Assembly (NCBI GenBank): GCA_035503615.1
Contig: DATJTI010000088.1
Coordinates: 1 to 64,000, forward strand
Source of the DNA: AP-15 sp035503615
GTDB taxonomy: Bacteria > Pseudomonadota > Alphaproteobacteria > ATCC43930 > CGMCC-115725
Reading direction: 5' to 3'
DNA: 64,000 bases
Below, piece after piece: positions 16,632-25,423 of this stretch. A program made the translations under genes and the position numbers. The notes under the pieces are model-generated. The model made no database searches, had not been told where the DNA came from, and saw only the letters and a program-made list of their open reading frames with translations. The first letter of the stretch is position 1. Every line of letters starts with the position of its first letter.

Positions 16632-17552
16632 ATGGCGCTCAAGGACAACATCGCGCTTGGCATGGCGCTGCCGCATCGCTCGCCGGAGCCGATCGACCCG
16701 GCCGTGGTGCGGCATGTCGCGCAGCGCGCCGAGGCTCTCGGCTTCCGCGATCTATGGGTGACTGAGAACACGCTCGATCACGTGTTCTGCTTCGATCCGG
16801 TGGTGGTGCTGACCTGGGCTGCGGCGGTCACCACCACGATCCGCCTCGGTGCTTCGGTCGTGGTCTTGCCGATCCATCATCCGGCGATGGTCGCCCATCA
16901 ATGGGCGAGCCTCGACCATCTGAGCGGCGGCCGCGCGATCCTCGGTGTCGGGCTCGGCCGCGACCACCATTACGCCCAGTTCGAGGTGCCGCGCCAACAC
17001 CGGGTGCGGCGCTTCCGCGAGGAGGTGGCGCTGATCCGTGCGCTGTGGAGCGAGCCGCGGGTCGATTACCACGGCGCGCTCTATCGCCTCGAAGACGCCA
17101 CGATGCGGCCGAAACCGGTGCAGCAGCCGCATCTGCCGATCTGGATGGGGGTCGGCCATCCCGATGCGATCCGTCGCGCCGCAGCCCTCGCCGATGGCTG
17201 GATGGGTTCCGGCGGGTCGAGCATCGCCCAGTTCTCGCAATCGGTGCCGATCCTGCGCGCGGCGCTGGAGCGGGCCGGGCGCGACCCGGCAACATTCCCG
17301 ATCTCGAAACGGCTGTTCATGGCGGTCGATGACAACGCCGCGACGGCGCGGGCGGAGCTTACGCGCTGGTTCACCGAGGTCTACCGCAACCCCGAGGGCG
17401 CCGACGCCTCGGGCATCCACGGCACTCCCGAGGAGGTGCGCGAACGGCTCGAGGAGTTGGTGGCGATGGGGGCGAACCATCTGCTGCTAAACCCGGTGTC
17501 GCGCCATGCCGAGCAGGTCGAGGCGCTGGCTGCGGTCGCCGGGCTGCGCTGA
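16632..17552 (+). CDS. LLM-class flavin-dependent oxidoreductase
   Basis: 306 residues, luciferase-like TIM barrel. Motifs: RDLWVTENTLDHV, TIRLGASVVVLPIHHP, LDHLSGGRAILGVGLGRD, and LPIWMGVGHPDAIRRAAALADGW, the usual substrate/flavin pocket layout. It is the middle gene of a plus-strand run, VOC protein - this gene - methyltransferase, with short gaps (45 and 36 nt), suggesting an operon for breakdown or modification of an aromatic or sulfur compound. It differs clearly from the LLM gene at 7470. Confidence 0.85.
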   Translation: MALKDNIALGMALPHRSPEPIDPAVVRHVAQRAEALGFRDLWVTENTLDHVFCFDPVVVLTWAAAVTTTIRLGASVVVLPIHHPAMVAHQWASLDHLSGGRAILGVGLGRDHHYAQFEVPRQHRVRRFREEVALIRALWSEPRVDYHGALYRLEDATMRPKPVQQPHLPIWMGVGHPDAIRRAAALADGWMGSGGSSIAQFSQSVPILRAALERAGRDPATFPISKRLFMAVDDNAATARAELTRWFTEVYRNPEGADASGIHGTPEEVRERLEELVAMGANHLLLNPVSRHAEQVEALAAVAGLR

Positions 17553-17588
17553 GGCCGCAATAACGCGCAAACAACAAGGATATCTGCG

Positions 17589-18347
17589 ATGTCGTCACTG
17601 CATGCCGATCCGGTCAAACAGCAGGTGGCCGCCCATTGGGACCGGCGGGCGGCGCATTTCGACGAGGATTTTGGCCACAGCATCCGCACCGCGGCCGAAC
17701 GCGCCGCCTGGGACCGGATTTTCGGCCGGGTGCTGCCGAGCCGACCGGGCGGAGGCGGGCTCGACGCGCTCGATCTCGGCTGCGGCACCGGTTTTCTGAG
17801 CCTCGAACTGGCGTCGCGCGGGCACCACGTGACCGGTGTCGATTTTGCCCCGTCGATGATCGCGCTGGCCGAAAAGAAGGCGGCGGAGCGCGGTCTCAGG
17901 GTCGGTTTCGAGCAGGCCGATGCCGAGCGATTGCCGTTCGCCGCGGCGAGCTTTGACCTGGCGATCAGCCGCCACGTCTTGTGGACCCTGCCGCATCCGG
18001 AGGCGGCGATCGACGAATGGCGGCGCGTGCTGCGTCCGGGCGGCCGGCTCGTCATCATCGACGGTGCCGTGCTTGACGGCAGCGACCGTGTGGCCGGGGC
18101 GCAGCCGGGCTGTCAGGAGAACGCCCGCACCAGCCCCGAATATGCCGCGGTCGGCGACCGGCTGCCGTTTCTGGGCGGCCGCCCACGCGAGGAGATCGAG
18201 GCGCTGCTGCGCGCCCATGGGCTCGCCGCTGTCAACAGCGATATGCTCGCTGATCTGGTCGAAGCCCAGCTGCAGCGCATGATTGAAGAGGGGCTGGAGC
18301 CGCGGCGGCGCAACCGCTACGTCGTCTGGGGCGACGTGCCGCGCTGA
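17589..18347 (+). CDS. Class I SAM-dependent methyltransferase
   Basis: 252 residues with the Rossmann SAM site: motif I LDLGCGTGFLSLELA near residue 60, VTGVDFAPSMIALAEKKA, the acidic motif QADAERLPF, and WRRVLRPGGRLVIIDG. This is the Methyltransf_11 type (UbiE/arsenite methyltransferase-like). The acceptor is unknown; a small-molecule substrate is likely. It follows the LLM gene by 36 nt and is followed by a 67-codon ORF after 10 nt. Confidence 0.88.
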   Translation: MSSLHADPVKQQVAAHWDRRAAHFDEDFGHSIRTAAERAAWDRIFGRVLPSRPGGGGLDALDLGCGTGFLSLELASRGHHVTGVDFAPSMIALAEKKAAERGLRVGFEQADAERLPFAAASFDLAISRHVLWTLPHPEAAIDEWRRVLRPGGRLVIIDGAVLDGSDRVAGAQPGCQENARTSPEYAAVGDRLPFLGGRPREEIEALLRAHGLAAVNSDMLADLVEAQLQRMIEEGLEPRRRNRYVVWGDVPR

Positions 18348-18357
18348 GGATCACGCG

Positions 18358-18561
18358 ATGCAGCAGGGCCGCGGCGGCATGGGCAGCCACAAGCACGGCA
18401 TCAGCGGCCATGCCACGCGGAGCCCGCGCTTTCGGCTCGCCCAAAGGCTCGCCGCCGAGCGCGGCGAATTCGACACGGGGCCGCGTCGCCGGATGTTGCG
18501 GCCGGTTTTCGACACGGTGCGCGCTGCCTTCGATGGCGAGCGCAAGCCGAGGCAGCCGTGA
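18358..18561 (+). CDS. Small basic hypothetical protein
   Basis: A 67-residue ORF starting 10 nt after the methyltransferase stop, with GAGGA 8 nt before its ATG. It is Gly/Arg/His-rich (GSHKHGISGHA early, then RRRMLRPVFDTVRAAFD). No family is recognised. Spacing and ribosome site favour real translation, but GC-rich DNA yields such ORFs by chance. The 133 bp that follow hold nothing recognised. Confidence 0.35.
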   Translation: MQQGRGGMGSHKHGISGHATRSPRFRLAQRLAAERGEFDTGPRRRMLRPVFDTVRAAFDGERKPRQP

Positions 18562-18694
18562 ATTCAGCCCGCGGATAAAAGCCGGTTGTTCCGAGGCGGC
18601 AGCAGCGGAGGCAACTGCCGGCTTCGTTACCATCGGCCACAATCCTCGGGGTCGGCGACGTTAGTATCGCCGCCGGCTGTTAAGGTCAGTCCGG

Positions 18695-19483
18695 TCAGCG
18701 GTGGCGGAATTGGGGTTTGCGCTTGTCGATAAAGGCTTCCATGCCCTCCTTGCGATCTTCAGTGGCGAAGGTCGCGTGGAACAGCCGCCGCTCGAAACGC
18801 ACCCCCTCGGCGAGGCTCGTCTCATAGGCGCGGTTGACCGATTCCTTAACCATCATCGCGATCGGCCGCGACATCTCGCAGATCCGCTGCGCCACCTTGA
18901 CCGCCTCCGCCAAGAGGTCGGCGGCCGGCACGATGCGGCTGACGAGCCCGGCGCGCTCGGCCTCGGCGGCGTCCATCATCCGCCCGGTCAGGCACAGATC
19001 CATCGCCTTCGCCTTGCCGACAAAGCGGGCGAGGCGCTGGGTCCCGCCGGCGCCCGGCATCGTGCCGAGCTGGATTTCCGGCTGGCCGAAACGCGCAGTA
19101 TCGGCGGCAACAACGATGTCGCACATCATCGCGATCTCGCAGCCACCGCCGAGAGCGAAGCCCGCGACCGCAGCGACGACCGGTTTGCGGCATTGCCCGA
19201 CCCGCTCCCAACCCTTGGTGATGAAGTCCTCGAGATAGATTTCGGGATAGCTCTTGGCGGCCATTTCCTTGACATCGGCGCCGGCGGCAAACGCCCGCTC
19301 ATTGCCGGTCAGGACGATGGCACCGATACCCTCGTCATGTTCGAATTCGTCAAAGACCGCGCCGAGTTCGCCGATCAGCGTTGCGTTCAGTGCGTTCAGC
19401 GCCTGCGGCCGGTTCATCGTGACGATGCCGACCGGGCCGCGCCGCTCGACGAGGATGTCCTGATAGCTGCGTTCTCCACTCAT
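18695..19483 (-). CDS. Enoyl-CoA hydratase
   Basis: 262 residues of the crotonase family, hydrating trans-2-enoyl-CoA in beta-oxidation. Residues seen: NRPQALNALN, the oxyanion-hole loops ERAFAAGADVKEMA and AGFALGGGCEIAMMCD, and both catalytic Glu residues (GGGCEIA; GQPEIQLGTMPGAGGTQRL). The layout matches mitochondrial-type short-chain enoyl-CoA hydratase. ATG 19483 follows GAGAGG. It lies 11 nt after mutM, a linkage common near dnaA in alphaproteobacteria. Confidence 0.93.
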   Translation of the reverse strand: MSGERSYQDILVERRGPVGIVTMNRPQALNALNATLIGELGAVFDEFEHDEGIGAIVLTGNERAFAAGADVKEMAAKSYPEIYLEDFITKGWERVGQCRKPVVAAVAGFALGGGCEIAMMCDIVVAADTARFGQPEIQLGTMPGAGGTQRLARFVGKAKAMDLCLTGRMMDAAEAERAGLVSRIVPAADLLAEAVKVAQRICEMSRPIAMMVKESVNRAYETSLAEGVRFERRLFHATFATEDRKEGMEAFIDKRKPQFRHR

Positions 19484-19494
19484 CAATGCCTCTC

Positions 19495-20322
19495 TTACCG
19501 TTGGCGCTTGGCGCAATAGAAGGTCGAGCGGCCGCCCTGGGTGATGCGGCGCACGCCTTCGGCGCAGTTGCAGCCGGGGCAGGGCTCGCCCTCGCGGCCA
19601 TAGACCGCCCAGCGATGCTGGAAATAGCCAAGCTCGCCATCGGCCTGGACATAGTCGCGCAGCGAGGAGCCACCAGCCTCGATCGCTTCCCCGAGCACGG
19701 TGCGAACCGCCGCGGCGAGGCGGGCGAGCCGGATGCGGCCGATCGAGCCGGCAAGCCGGCGCGGCGACAGCCCGGCGCGGTAGAGCGCCTCGCAGACATA
19801 GATGTTGCCGAGCCCGGCGACGATGCGCTGGTCGAGGAGGGCCGCCTTGACCGAGGTCAGTTTGCCGGCGAATTTCCCGGCAAGATAGGCGCCGTCGAAC
19901 CCGGCTTCGAGTGGTTCCGGTCCGAGCCCGGCCAAGAGCGGATGCCGGTCGGCCTCGCCGCGCCGCAGATAGTCGAGCGTGCCAAAGCGGCGCGCGTCGT
20001 TGAAACGGACGACGGTGCCGTCGTCGAGGGTCAGCACGACATGGTCGTGCCGCGCTTCGGGCTGTGACGCGTCGCCGGCGGTGATCCTCCCCGACATGCC
20101 GAGATGCAGCAGCAGCAGCCCGTCGGCGTCGAGCTCGATCAGGATGTATTTGCCGCGGCGGGTGAGGGCGCCGATGCTGGCGCCGGCGAGCCGTTCGGCC
20201 AGAGCCGGCGGAAACGGGCGGCGCAGATCGGCCCGGCGCAATTCGGCGCGGACGATCCGCCGGCCGCTCATTTTCAGCGACAAGCCGCGGCGCACGGTCT
20301 CGACTTCGGGCAGTTCCGGCAT
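19495..20322 (-). CDS. mutM: Formamidopyrimidine-DNA glycosylase
   Basis: A 275-residue base-excision glycosylase/AP lyase for 8-oxoguanine. The catalytic N-terminus PELPEVETVRRGL is intact (Pro2, Glu3), GKYILIEL carries the conserved Lys, and the H2TH block GLGNIYVCEALY is present. The C-terminal zinc finger is unusual: CPGCNC ... GGRSTFYCAKRQR has three normal ligands but the fourth Cys (normally CxxCQR) is Arg, encoded CGC instead of TGC; an extra Cys sits in CNC. Zinc binding may be altered. It is co-directional with the enoyl-CoA hydratase and divergent from ubiE. Confidence 0.95.
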   Translation of the reverse strand: MPELPEVETVRRGLSLKMSGRRIVRAELRRADLRRPFPPALAERLAGASIGALTRRGKYILIELDADGLLLLHLGMSGRITAGDASQPEARHDHVVLTLDDGTVVRFNDARRFGTLDYLRRGEADRHPLLAGLGPEPLEAGFDGAYLAGKFAGKLTSVKAALLDQRIVAGLGNIYVCEALYRAGLSPRRLAGSIGRIRLARLAAAVRTVLGEAIEAGGSSLRDYVQADGELGYFQHRWAVYGREGEPCPGCNCAEGVRRITQGGRSTFYCAKRQR

Positions 20323-20394
20323 TCGACCGATGCTCTTTGGCCGCCGGCGGGCGGGCGTGGCGCATGCCGGCCGATGGCGCTATCTTCCTGCCCG

Positions 20395-21204
20395 ATGAGC
20401 GAGCGAGAGACAAGTGCCACGGCGGCGCCCGACGCACGCCCCGACTATCGCGATGTGCCGCCCGCGGAGAAGCCGCTGCTGGTGCGCGGCGTGTTCGACA
20501 GCGTCGCACCCCGCTATGATCTGATGAACGATCTGATGAGCGGCGGCATCCACCGGCTGTGGAAGGCGGCGATGGTGGCGTGGCTCAGGCCGCACCCGGG
20601 CCAGCGCCTGGTCGATGTGGCCGGCGGCACCGGCGACATTGCATTGCGGGCCTGGCCATGGCTGGCTCCGCACGGCGCGCCGGAAGTGATCGGCAGCGGC
20701 GATCACAAGAGTGGACCGGTCGTCGTCTGCGACCCCAATCTGCGCATGATCGAGATCGGCCGTGCCCGTGCATTCGATCGCGGCATTCTCGACGGCATCG
20801 AATGGCTCGGCGCCGCGGCCGAGCAGCTGCCGCTCGCCGAGCGCAGCTTCGATCTCTACACGGTGGCGTTCGGCCTGCGCAACGTGACCGACCGCGCCGC
20901 GGCACTGGCCGAGGCGAGGCGGGTGCTGCGGCCGGGCGGCCGGTTCATGTGCCTCGAATTCACCCCCGAGGTGGCGCCGCTGCTGCAGCCGGTCTACGAT
21001 CTCTACAGCTTCCAGGTGGTGCCGCTGCTCGGCCAGCTGGTCGCCGGCGATCGCGACGCCTACACCTATCTGGTGCAGAGCATCCGCGGCTTCCCGCGCC
21101 AGAGCGAGCTCGCTGCGGCGATCGCTGCGGCCGGGTTCGACCAGGTCAAATTTCGCAACCTCACCGGGGGCATCGCTGCGCTTCACTCGGCCTGGCGCCT
21201 CTGA
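20395..21204 (+). CDS. ubiE: Demethylmenaquinone/2-methoxy-6-polyprenyl-benzoquinol methyltransferase
   Basis: A 269-residue C-methyltransferase of ubiquinone synthesis. Family signatures: VFDSVAPRYDLMNDLMSGGIHRLWK near residue 33, SAM motif VDVAGGTGDIAL, FDLYTVAFGLRNVTD and RVLRPGGRFMCLEF. ATG 20395 is chosen; 20374 is an in-frame alternative, and neither has a strong ribosome site. Divergent from mutM and followed 4 nt later by ubiB, the classic ubiE-ubiB pair. Confidence 0.95.
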   Translation: MSERETSATAAPDARPDYRDVPPAEKPLLVRGVFDSVAPRYDLMNDLMSGGIHRLWKAAMVAWLRPHPGQRLVDVAGGTGDIALRAWPWLAPHGAPEVIGSGDHKSGPVVVCDPNLRMIEIGRARAFDRGILDGIEWLGAAAEQLPLAERSFDLYTVAFGLRNVTDRAAALAEARRVLRPGGRFMCLEFTPEVAPLLQPVYDLYSFQVVPLLGQLVAGDRDAYTYLVQSIRGFPRQSELAAAIAAAGFDQVKFRNLTGGIAALHSAWRL

Positions 21205-21208
21205 GGCT

Positions 21209-22780
21209 TTGCCGTTCCGGTTCGGGCTGCTGCGCAGCCTGCGCAATCTTGTCCGCTTGGCCGCGATCGGGCTGATCCTGGCGCGGCACGACGCGCTGTT
21301 CGCGTTTGCCGGCGTGCCGATCGTCGGTCTCTATTTGCGGATTGTACGCCTGTTCCGCTGGCGGCGGCTGTCGGCGGCGCGCCCGGGCCAGCGGCTTGCC
21401 GCCGCGCTCGACGCGATGGGACCGAGCTTTGTCAAGCTCGGCCAGCTGCTGGCGACCCGCGCCGACCTGCTCGGCGAGGAGCTTTGCGCCGATCTGGCAA
21501 GCCTGCAGGATCGCCTGCCGCCCTTTCCGGGGGAACAGGCGCGGGCCGCGATCGAGACCGAGTTCCGCGCGCCGCTCGAGACCCTGTTCCTGTCATTCGA
21601 CCCCGTCGCGGTCGCGGCCGCGTCGATCGCGCAGGTCCATTTTGCCTGCACCGCCGACGGCCTCGAAGTCGCGGTCAAGGTGTTGCGGCCGGGGGTGGCG
21701 CGCGCCTTTGCCCGCGATCTCGACCTGTTCCTGTGGCTCGCCCATTGGATCGAGCGCCTCTATGCGCCGGCGCGCCGGCTGAAGCCGGTCGAAATCGTCG
21801 AGACGCTGGCCGAAGTGGTCCGCTTCGAGATGGATCTGCGCTTCGAAGCGGCAGCCGCCTCGGAGCTTGCCGAGAACTTCGCCGGCGATCCGGGGTTTCG
21901 CGTGCCGCGGATCGATTGGCGGCGCACCGGGCATAACGTGTTGACCCTCGAGCGGATCACCGGCATTCGCTTTGACGACCGCGCGGCCTTGGTCGCCGCC
22001 GGCCATCGCATCGACGAGCTGTTGGCGAAGGCGGCGATCGCGTTCTTCCACCAGGTCTTCCGCGACGGCTTCTTCCACGCCGATCTGCATCCGGGGAACA
22101 TGTTCGTCGATGCCTCGGGGGCGATTGTCGTTGTCGATTTCGGCATCATGGGGCGGCTCGACCGAACTACCCGATATTACCTCGCCGACATGCTGATCGG
22201 CTTTTTGTCGGGCGATTACCGGCGGGTCGCCGAGATCCATTTTGCGGCTGGCTATGTGCCGCCCGACCGCTCGGTCGATGCCTTCACCCAAGCCTGCCGG
22301 GCGATCGGTGAACCGATCCTCGGGCGGCCGCTGCAGGACATCTCGGTTGCCCGGCTGCTGGCCCAGCTGTTCCAGGTGACCGAGCAGTTCGGCATGGAGA
22401 CACAGCCGCAGCTGCTGTTGCTGCAAAAAACCATGGTGCTGATCGAAGGGATCGGCCGCCGCCTCGATCCGGAAATCAATGTCTGGGCGTTGGCGCGGCC
22501 GCCGATCGAAGCCTGGATGCGCGACCATCGCGGTCCCGAGGCGCAGTTGCGGCAGCGGATCGAATCTCTCGTCGATGTCGCCGAGCGGCTGCCGCGGCTG
22601 ATCCGCAGCCTCGAAACTCTGGTCGGCGACATGTCGCGCGACGGCGTCGTGCTGCACGCCGAATCGATCGCCGCGCATGCCGCCGAGCAGGCCAGGCGCG
22701 CCTGGCTGGTGGTGTTGCCGCTCTATCTCGCCGCGGCGGCGTTGATCGTAATCGCCATCGTCCTCGTCTTTGCGCGCTGA
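21209..22780 (+). CDS. ubiB: UbiB, ubiquinone biosynthesis kinase-like protein
   Basis: 523 residues of the ABC1/ADCK atypical kinase family needed for aerobic ubiquinone synthesis. It has the KxGQ motif in PSFVKLGQLLATRADLL, the Ala-rich nucleotide loop AAASIAQVH, VAVKVLRPG, HADLHPGNMFV and DFGIMG, and a C-terminal hydrophobic segment (VVLPLYLAAAALIVIAIVL) that anchors it in the membrane. It starts with TTG at 21209, TGAGG overlapping the ubiE stop; translational coupling is likely. Confidence 0.95.
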   Translation: MPFRFGLLRSLRNLVRLAAIGLILARHDALFAFAGVPIVGLYLRIVRLFRWRRLSAARPGQRLAAALDAMGPSFVKLGQLLATRADLLGEELCADLASLQDRLPPFPGEQARAAIETEFRAPLETLFLSFDPVAVAAASIAQVHFACTADGLEVAVKVLRPGVARAFARDLDLFLWLAHWIERLYAPARRLKPVEIVETLAEVVRFEMDLRFEAAAASELAENFAGDPGFRVPRIDWRRTGHNVLTLERITGIRFDDRAALVAAGHRIDELLAKAAIAFFHQVFRDGFFHADLHPGNMFVDASGAIVVVDFGIMGRLDRTTRYYLADMLIGFLSGDYRRVAEIHFAAGYVPPDRSVDAFTQACRAIGEPILGRPLQDISVARLLAQLFQVTEQFGMETQPQLLLLQKTMVLIEGIGRRLDPEINVWALARPPIEAWMRDHRGPEAQLRQRIESLVDVAERLPRLIRSLETLVGDMSRDGVVLHAESIAAHAAEQARRAWLVVLPLYLAAAALIVIAIVLVFAR

Positions 22781-22786
22781 AGCCCC

Positions 22787-22846
22787 ACCGACCGCAATGC
22801 GCCGGTCGGCGTCTTGACCGACCGCAATGCGCCTGTCGGCGTCTTG
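22787..22846. repeat. 30-bp tandem duplication, each copy a hairpin
   Basis: A 30-bp unit (22787-22816, 22817-22846) occurs twice with one mismatch. In copy 1 CCGACC pairs with GGTCGG across a 10-nt loop; in copy 2 the mismatch makes one T where copy 1 has G and weakens the stem. It lies just after the ubiB stop and could be a transcription end or RNA-stability element. Confidence 0.85.
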
Positions 22847-22896
22847 ACGGCATGCTATTGTCACCCCGACAACATCGGCAAAAAGGGTGCGGCACC

Positions 22897-24000
22897 ATGA
22901 AGATATCGAGCATCCGGTCACAGATTCTGCTGATGCCCGAAGCCGATCCATTAGCCAACACGCCGGAGAACCCGAATGCGGCGCGGCCGATCGTGATCGT
23001 GCGGCTCGGCACCGATGACGGGATCGAGGGCATCGCGGTCAGCTTTTACGGCGGCGCGATCACCGCTTCGCTAAAACGCGCAATCGACGATCTCGGGGCG
23101 TTGACGATCGGTGAGGACCCGCATCGGGTCGAGCGGATCGTCACGAAATTGCGCGAAGCGGCCGGCGGGTCGGGGCCGGGCGGCATGTTCACGTTGGCCC
23201 TGTCGGCGATCGACATCGCACTCTGGGACATTCGCGGCAAAGCGCTCGGCCTGCCGTTGTGGAAATTGCTCGGCGGTGCGCGCCAGCGCATCGCGACCTA
23301 TGCGAGCGGTGCACTCAGGCGCAATTTGACCCTCGACCAGGTCGTCACCGCCGCCGGCAAGCTCAAGGAGAAGGGCTTCCGCGAGGCCAAGATGCAATTG
23401 GCCCTGCCGGGCGACACATCACCGGCGAAAGAGGTCGAGCGTGCGGTCAAAATCCGCGAGGTGCTGGGGCCGGACATCAAGCTGATGTGCGACATCAACC
23501 AGCGCTGGCGTCCGGAGCAGGCGATCGACATCGGCCGCCGCGTCGAGGATGCCGGGGTCGGGCTCTTTTGGCTCGAAGATGTGACAATGCACGACGATTA
23601 CGCCGGGATCGCCCGCGTCAATGCAGCGTTGGCGACACCGATCTGCGGCGGCGAACTGGTCTACGGCCTCGTCCCGTTCCGACACATGATCGAGGCGCGC
23701 TCGGTCGATTACGTGATGATCGACCTGATCCGCGCCGGCGGTGTCACCCAATGGTTGAAGATCGCCGGCATGGCCGAGGCGTTCAACCTGCCGGTCGTCA
23801 GCCATGTGATCCCGGAAATCCATGCTCATCTCGTCGCCGCGGTGCCGAGCGGGCTGACCGTCGAATATATGGGCTGGATGCTGGCACTGTTTGACGGCGT
23901 CGCCGAGTTCGACGCCAAGACCGGCGAGATCGTCCTGTCCGACCGCCCCGGCCTCGGCCTCGCATTCAACCAGGCGACAATCGACCGCTACGCAGCTTGA
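22897..24000 (+). CDS. Enolase-superfamily (mandelate racemase/muconate lactonizing type) enzyme A
   Basis: 367 residues; a metal-dependent enzyme that removes a proton alpha to a carboxylate. Ligands are visible: Asp199 (CDIN), Glu227 (WLEDV), Glu253 (CGGEL). The mandelate racemase-type dyad Asp276/His303 is present. The second-strand lysine motif is K165-M-Q167, not the usual KxK. AAGGG precedes ATG 22897. It shares most of its sequence with the gene that follows (start 24012), a tandem duplication that has diverged. A sugar-acid dehydratase or racemase role is possible. Confidence 0.85.
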   Translation: MKISSIRSQILLMPEADPLANTPENPNAARPIVIVRLGTDDGIEGIAVSFYGGAITASLKRAIDDLGALTIGEDPHRVERIVTKLREAAGGSGPGGMFTLALSAIDIALWDIRGKALGLPLWKLLGGARQRIATYASGALRRNLTLDQVVTAAGKLKEKGFREAKMQLALPGDTSPAKEVERAVKIREVLGPDIKLMCDINQRWRPEQAIDIGRRVEDAGVGLFWLEDVTMHDDYAGIARVNAALATPICGGELVYGLVPFRHMIEARSVDYVMIDLIRAGGVTQWLKIAGMAEAFNLPVVSHVIPEIHAHLVAAVPSGLTVEYMGWMLALFDGVAEFDAKTGEIVLSDRPGLGLAFNQATIDRYAA

Positions 24001-24011
24001 GGGGGTCGGAG

Positions 24012-25112
24012 ATGAAAATAACCCGGGTCGAGACTGGCATTGTCGCGCTGCCGAATGACGAGCCGCTCGCCGGCTTTTCGGAAAACCCGAACGCGGTGAA
24101 CCCGATCGTCTGGCTGCGGCTCGGCACCGATGACGGTGTCGAGGGGCTCGGCGTCACCTATTTCGGCGGCGCCCTGACCCGCACCTTGCGCCATGCGGTC
24201 GACGAACTGGGCGCGCTGGCGGTCGGCGAGGACCCGCTGCGGGTCGAAGCGGTCGCGGCCAAATTGCGCGCCGCCGCCGTCAGCGCCGGGCCGGCCGGGA
24301 TCTTCATGATGGCATTGTCGGCGATCGACGTCGCGCTGTGGGACATCAAGGGCAAAGCGTTGGGCTTGCCGTTGTGGAAACTGCTCGGCGGCGGGCGCGA
24401 CCAGATCGCGACCTATGCGAGCGGGGCGCTGCGCCGCGGCCTGAAGCTCGACGAGGCGCTGACTGCCGCCCAGCGGCTGCGCGAGAAGGGCCATCGCCAG
24501 ACCAAGATGCAGCTCGGCCTCCCCGGCGTCACCTCGCCGGCACGCGAGGTCGAGCAGGCAAAGCTGATCAGAGAGGCGGTCGGCCCCGACATGGATCTGA
24601 TGTGCGACATCAACCAGCGCTGGCGCCCGGAACAGGCGATCGACATCGGCAAGCGCGTCGAGGAGGCCGGGGTCGGCCTCTTTTGGCTCGAAGACGTCAC
24701 CGCGCATGACGACTACCCCGGCTTGGCGCGGGTCGCCGCGGCGCTCGCGACCCCGGTCTGCGGCGGCGAATACCTCTATGGCATCACCCCGTTCCGCCAC
24801 ATGGTCGAAGCCCGCTCGGTCGATATCGTGATGATCGATCAGGTGCGCTCGGGCGGCATCACGCCATGGCTCAAGATCGCCGGCATGGCCGCGGCGTTCA
24901 ACCTGCCGGTGGTCAGCCACGGCGTGCCCGAGATCCATGTGCATCTGGTCGGCGCCATGCCGAACGGGCTGACTGTCGAATACATGCCGCGCCTGTTTCA
25001 TCTGTGGCGGGAGGTCCCGGTGCCGCATGACGGTCTATTGGCGATGCCGACCGCGCCCGGTCTCGGCCTCGAATTCGACCCGGCGGCGATCTCGCGATAC
25101 CGGGCCGGATAA
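24012..25112 (+). CDS. Enolase-superfamily enzyme B (tandem paralogue)
   Basis: 366 residues, a clear paralogue of the preceding gene with the same ligands (CDIN, WLEDV, CGGEY), the same KMQ motif and the catalytic His in VVSHGVPEIH. Differences cluster in the capping-domain specificity loops (early PNDEPLAGFSENPN) and at the end, where a WREVPVPHDG segment replaces LFDGVAEFDAK. The start is 11 nt after the previous stop, with GGGGG upstream, so the two are likely cotranscribed and may act on related substrates. Confidence 0.85.
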   Translation: MKITRVETGIVALPNDEPLAGFSENPNAVNPIVWLRLGTDDGVEGLGVTYFGGALTRTLRHAVDELGALAVGEDPLRVEAVAAKLRAAAVSAGPAGIFMMALSAIDVALWDIKGKALGLPLWKLLGGGRDQIATYASGALRRGLKLDEALTAAQRLREKGHRQTKMQLGLPGVTSPAREVEQAKLIREAVGPDMDLMCDINQRWRPEQAIDIGKRVEEAGVGLFWLEDVTAHDDYPGLARVAAALATPVCGGEYLYGITPFRHMVEARSVDIVMIDQVRSGGITPWLKIAGMAAAFNLPVVSHGVPEIHVHLVGAMPNGLTVEYMPRLFHLWREVPVPHDGLLAMPTAPGLGLEFDPAAISRYRAG

Positions 25113-25423
25113 CGGGCGCTGCGGCAAACCGCGCCGGCCGCTCGTCAGCGCGATCGGCTCAGTTGCACTGACCGATGATCTGGTGCACTGGCCGATGATC
25201 TGGTGCACTGACCGATGATCTGGCGGGCGGTGTTCACGCCGCCCATCGCAACAGGTCGCGAATTTGCCGCCATTGGCATCGCGGCGGCCGAGGCGGGGTT
25301 TCGATCACCGCGACAACGGGCGGATGGGTTTCGATACCTGCTGGTTCCTCGGGAACATGGCCGGCGAGGCGGGGTTTGCCGGTGAGTGCGCGTGATGCGC
25401 CATACATCCGAAAGGAGGTACGG
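25113..25423. other. 311-bp intergenic stretch with repeats
   Basis: No gene supported. It contains the 20-bp triple repeat at 25165-25224 and two copies of a GAGGCGGGGTTT element (near 25290 and 25367). The last 15 nt carry the strong ribosome site of the next gene. No clear promoter or terminator was found. Confidence 0.5.
25165..25224. repeat. 20-bp tandem repeat, three copies
   Basis: GCACTGACCGATGATCTGGT is repeated at 25165-25184, 25185-25204 and 25205-25224, with one mismatch in copy 2 and one at the last base of copy 3. It lies in the gap after the second enolase-family gene. Confidence 0.9.

Noticed and set aside
18695..20509. 604-codon ORF covering enoyl-CoA hydratase and mutM
   Set aside because: Only its last 262 codons are a protein family; the upstream part is mutM read in the wrong frame.
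21593..22951. 452-codon minus-strand ORF opposite ubiB
   Set aside because: Shadow frame; the plus strand encodes a complete UbiB.
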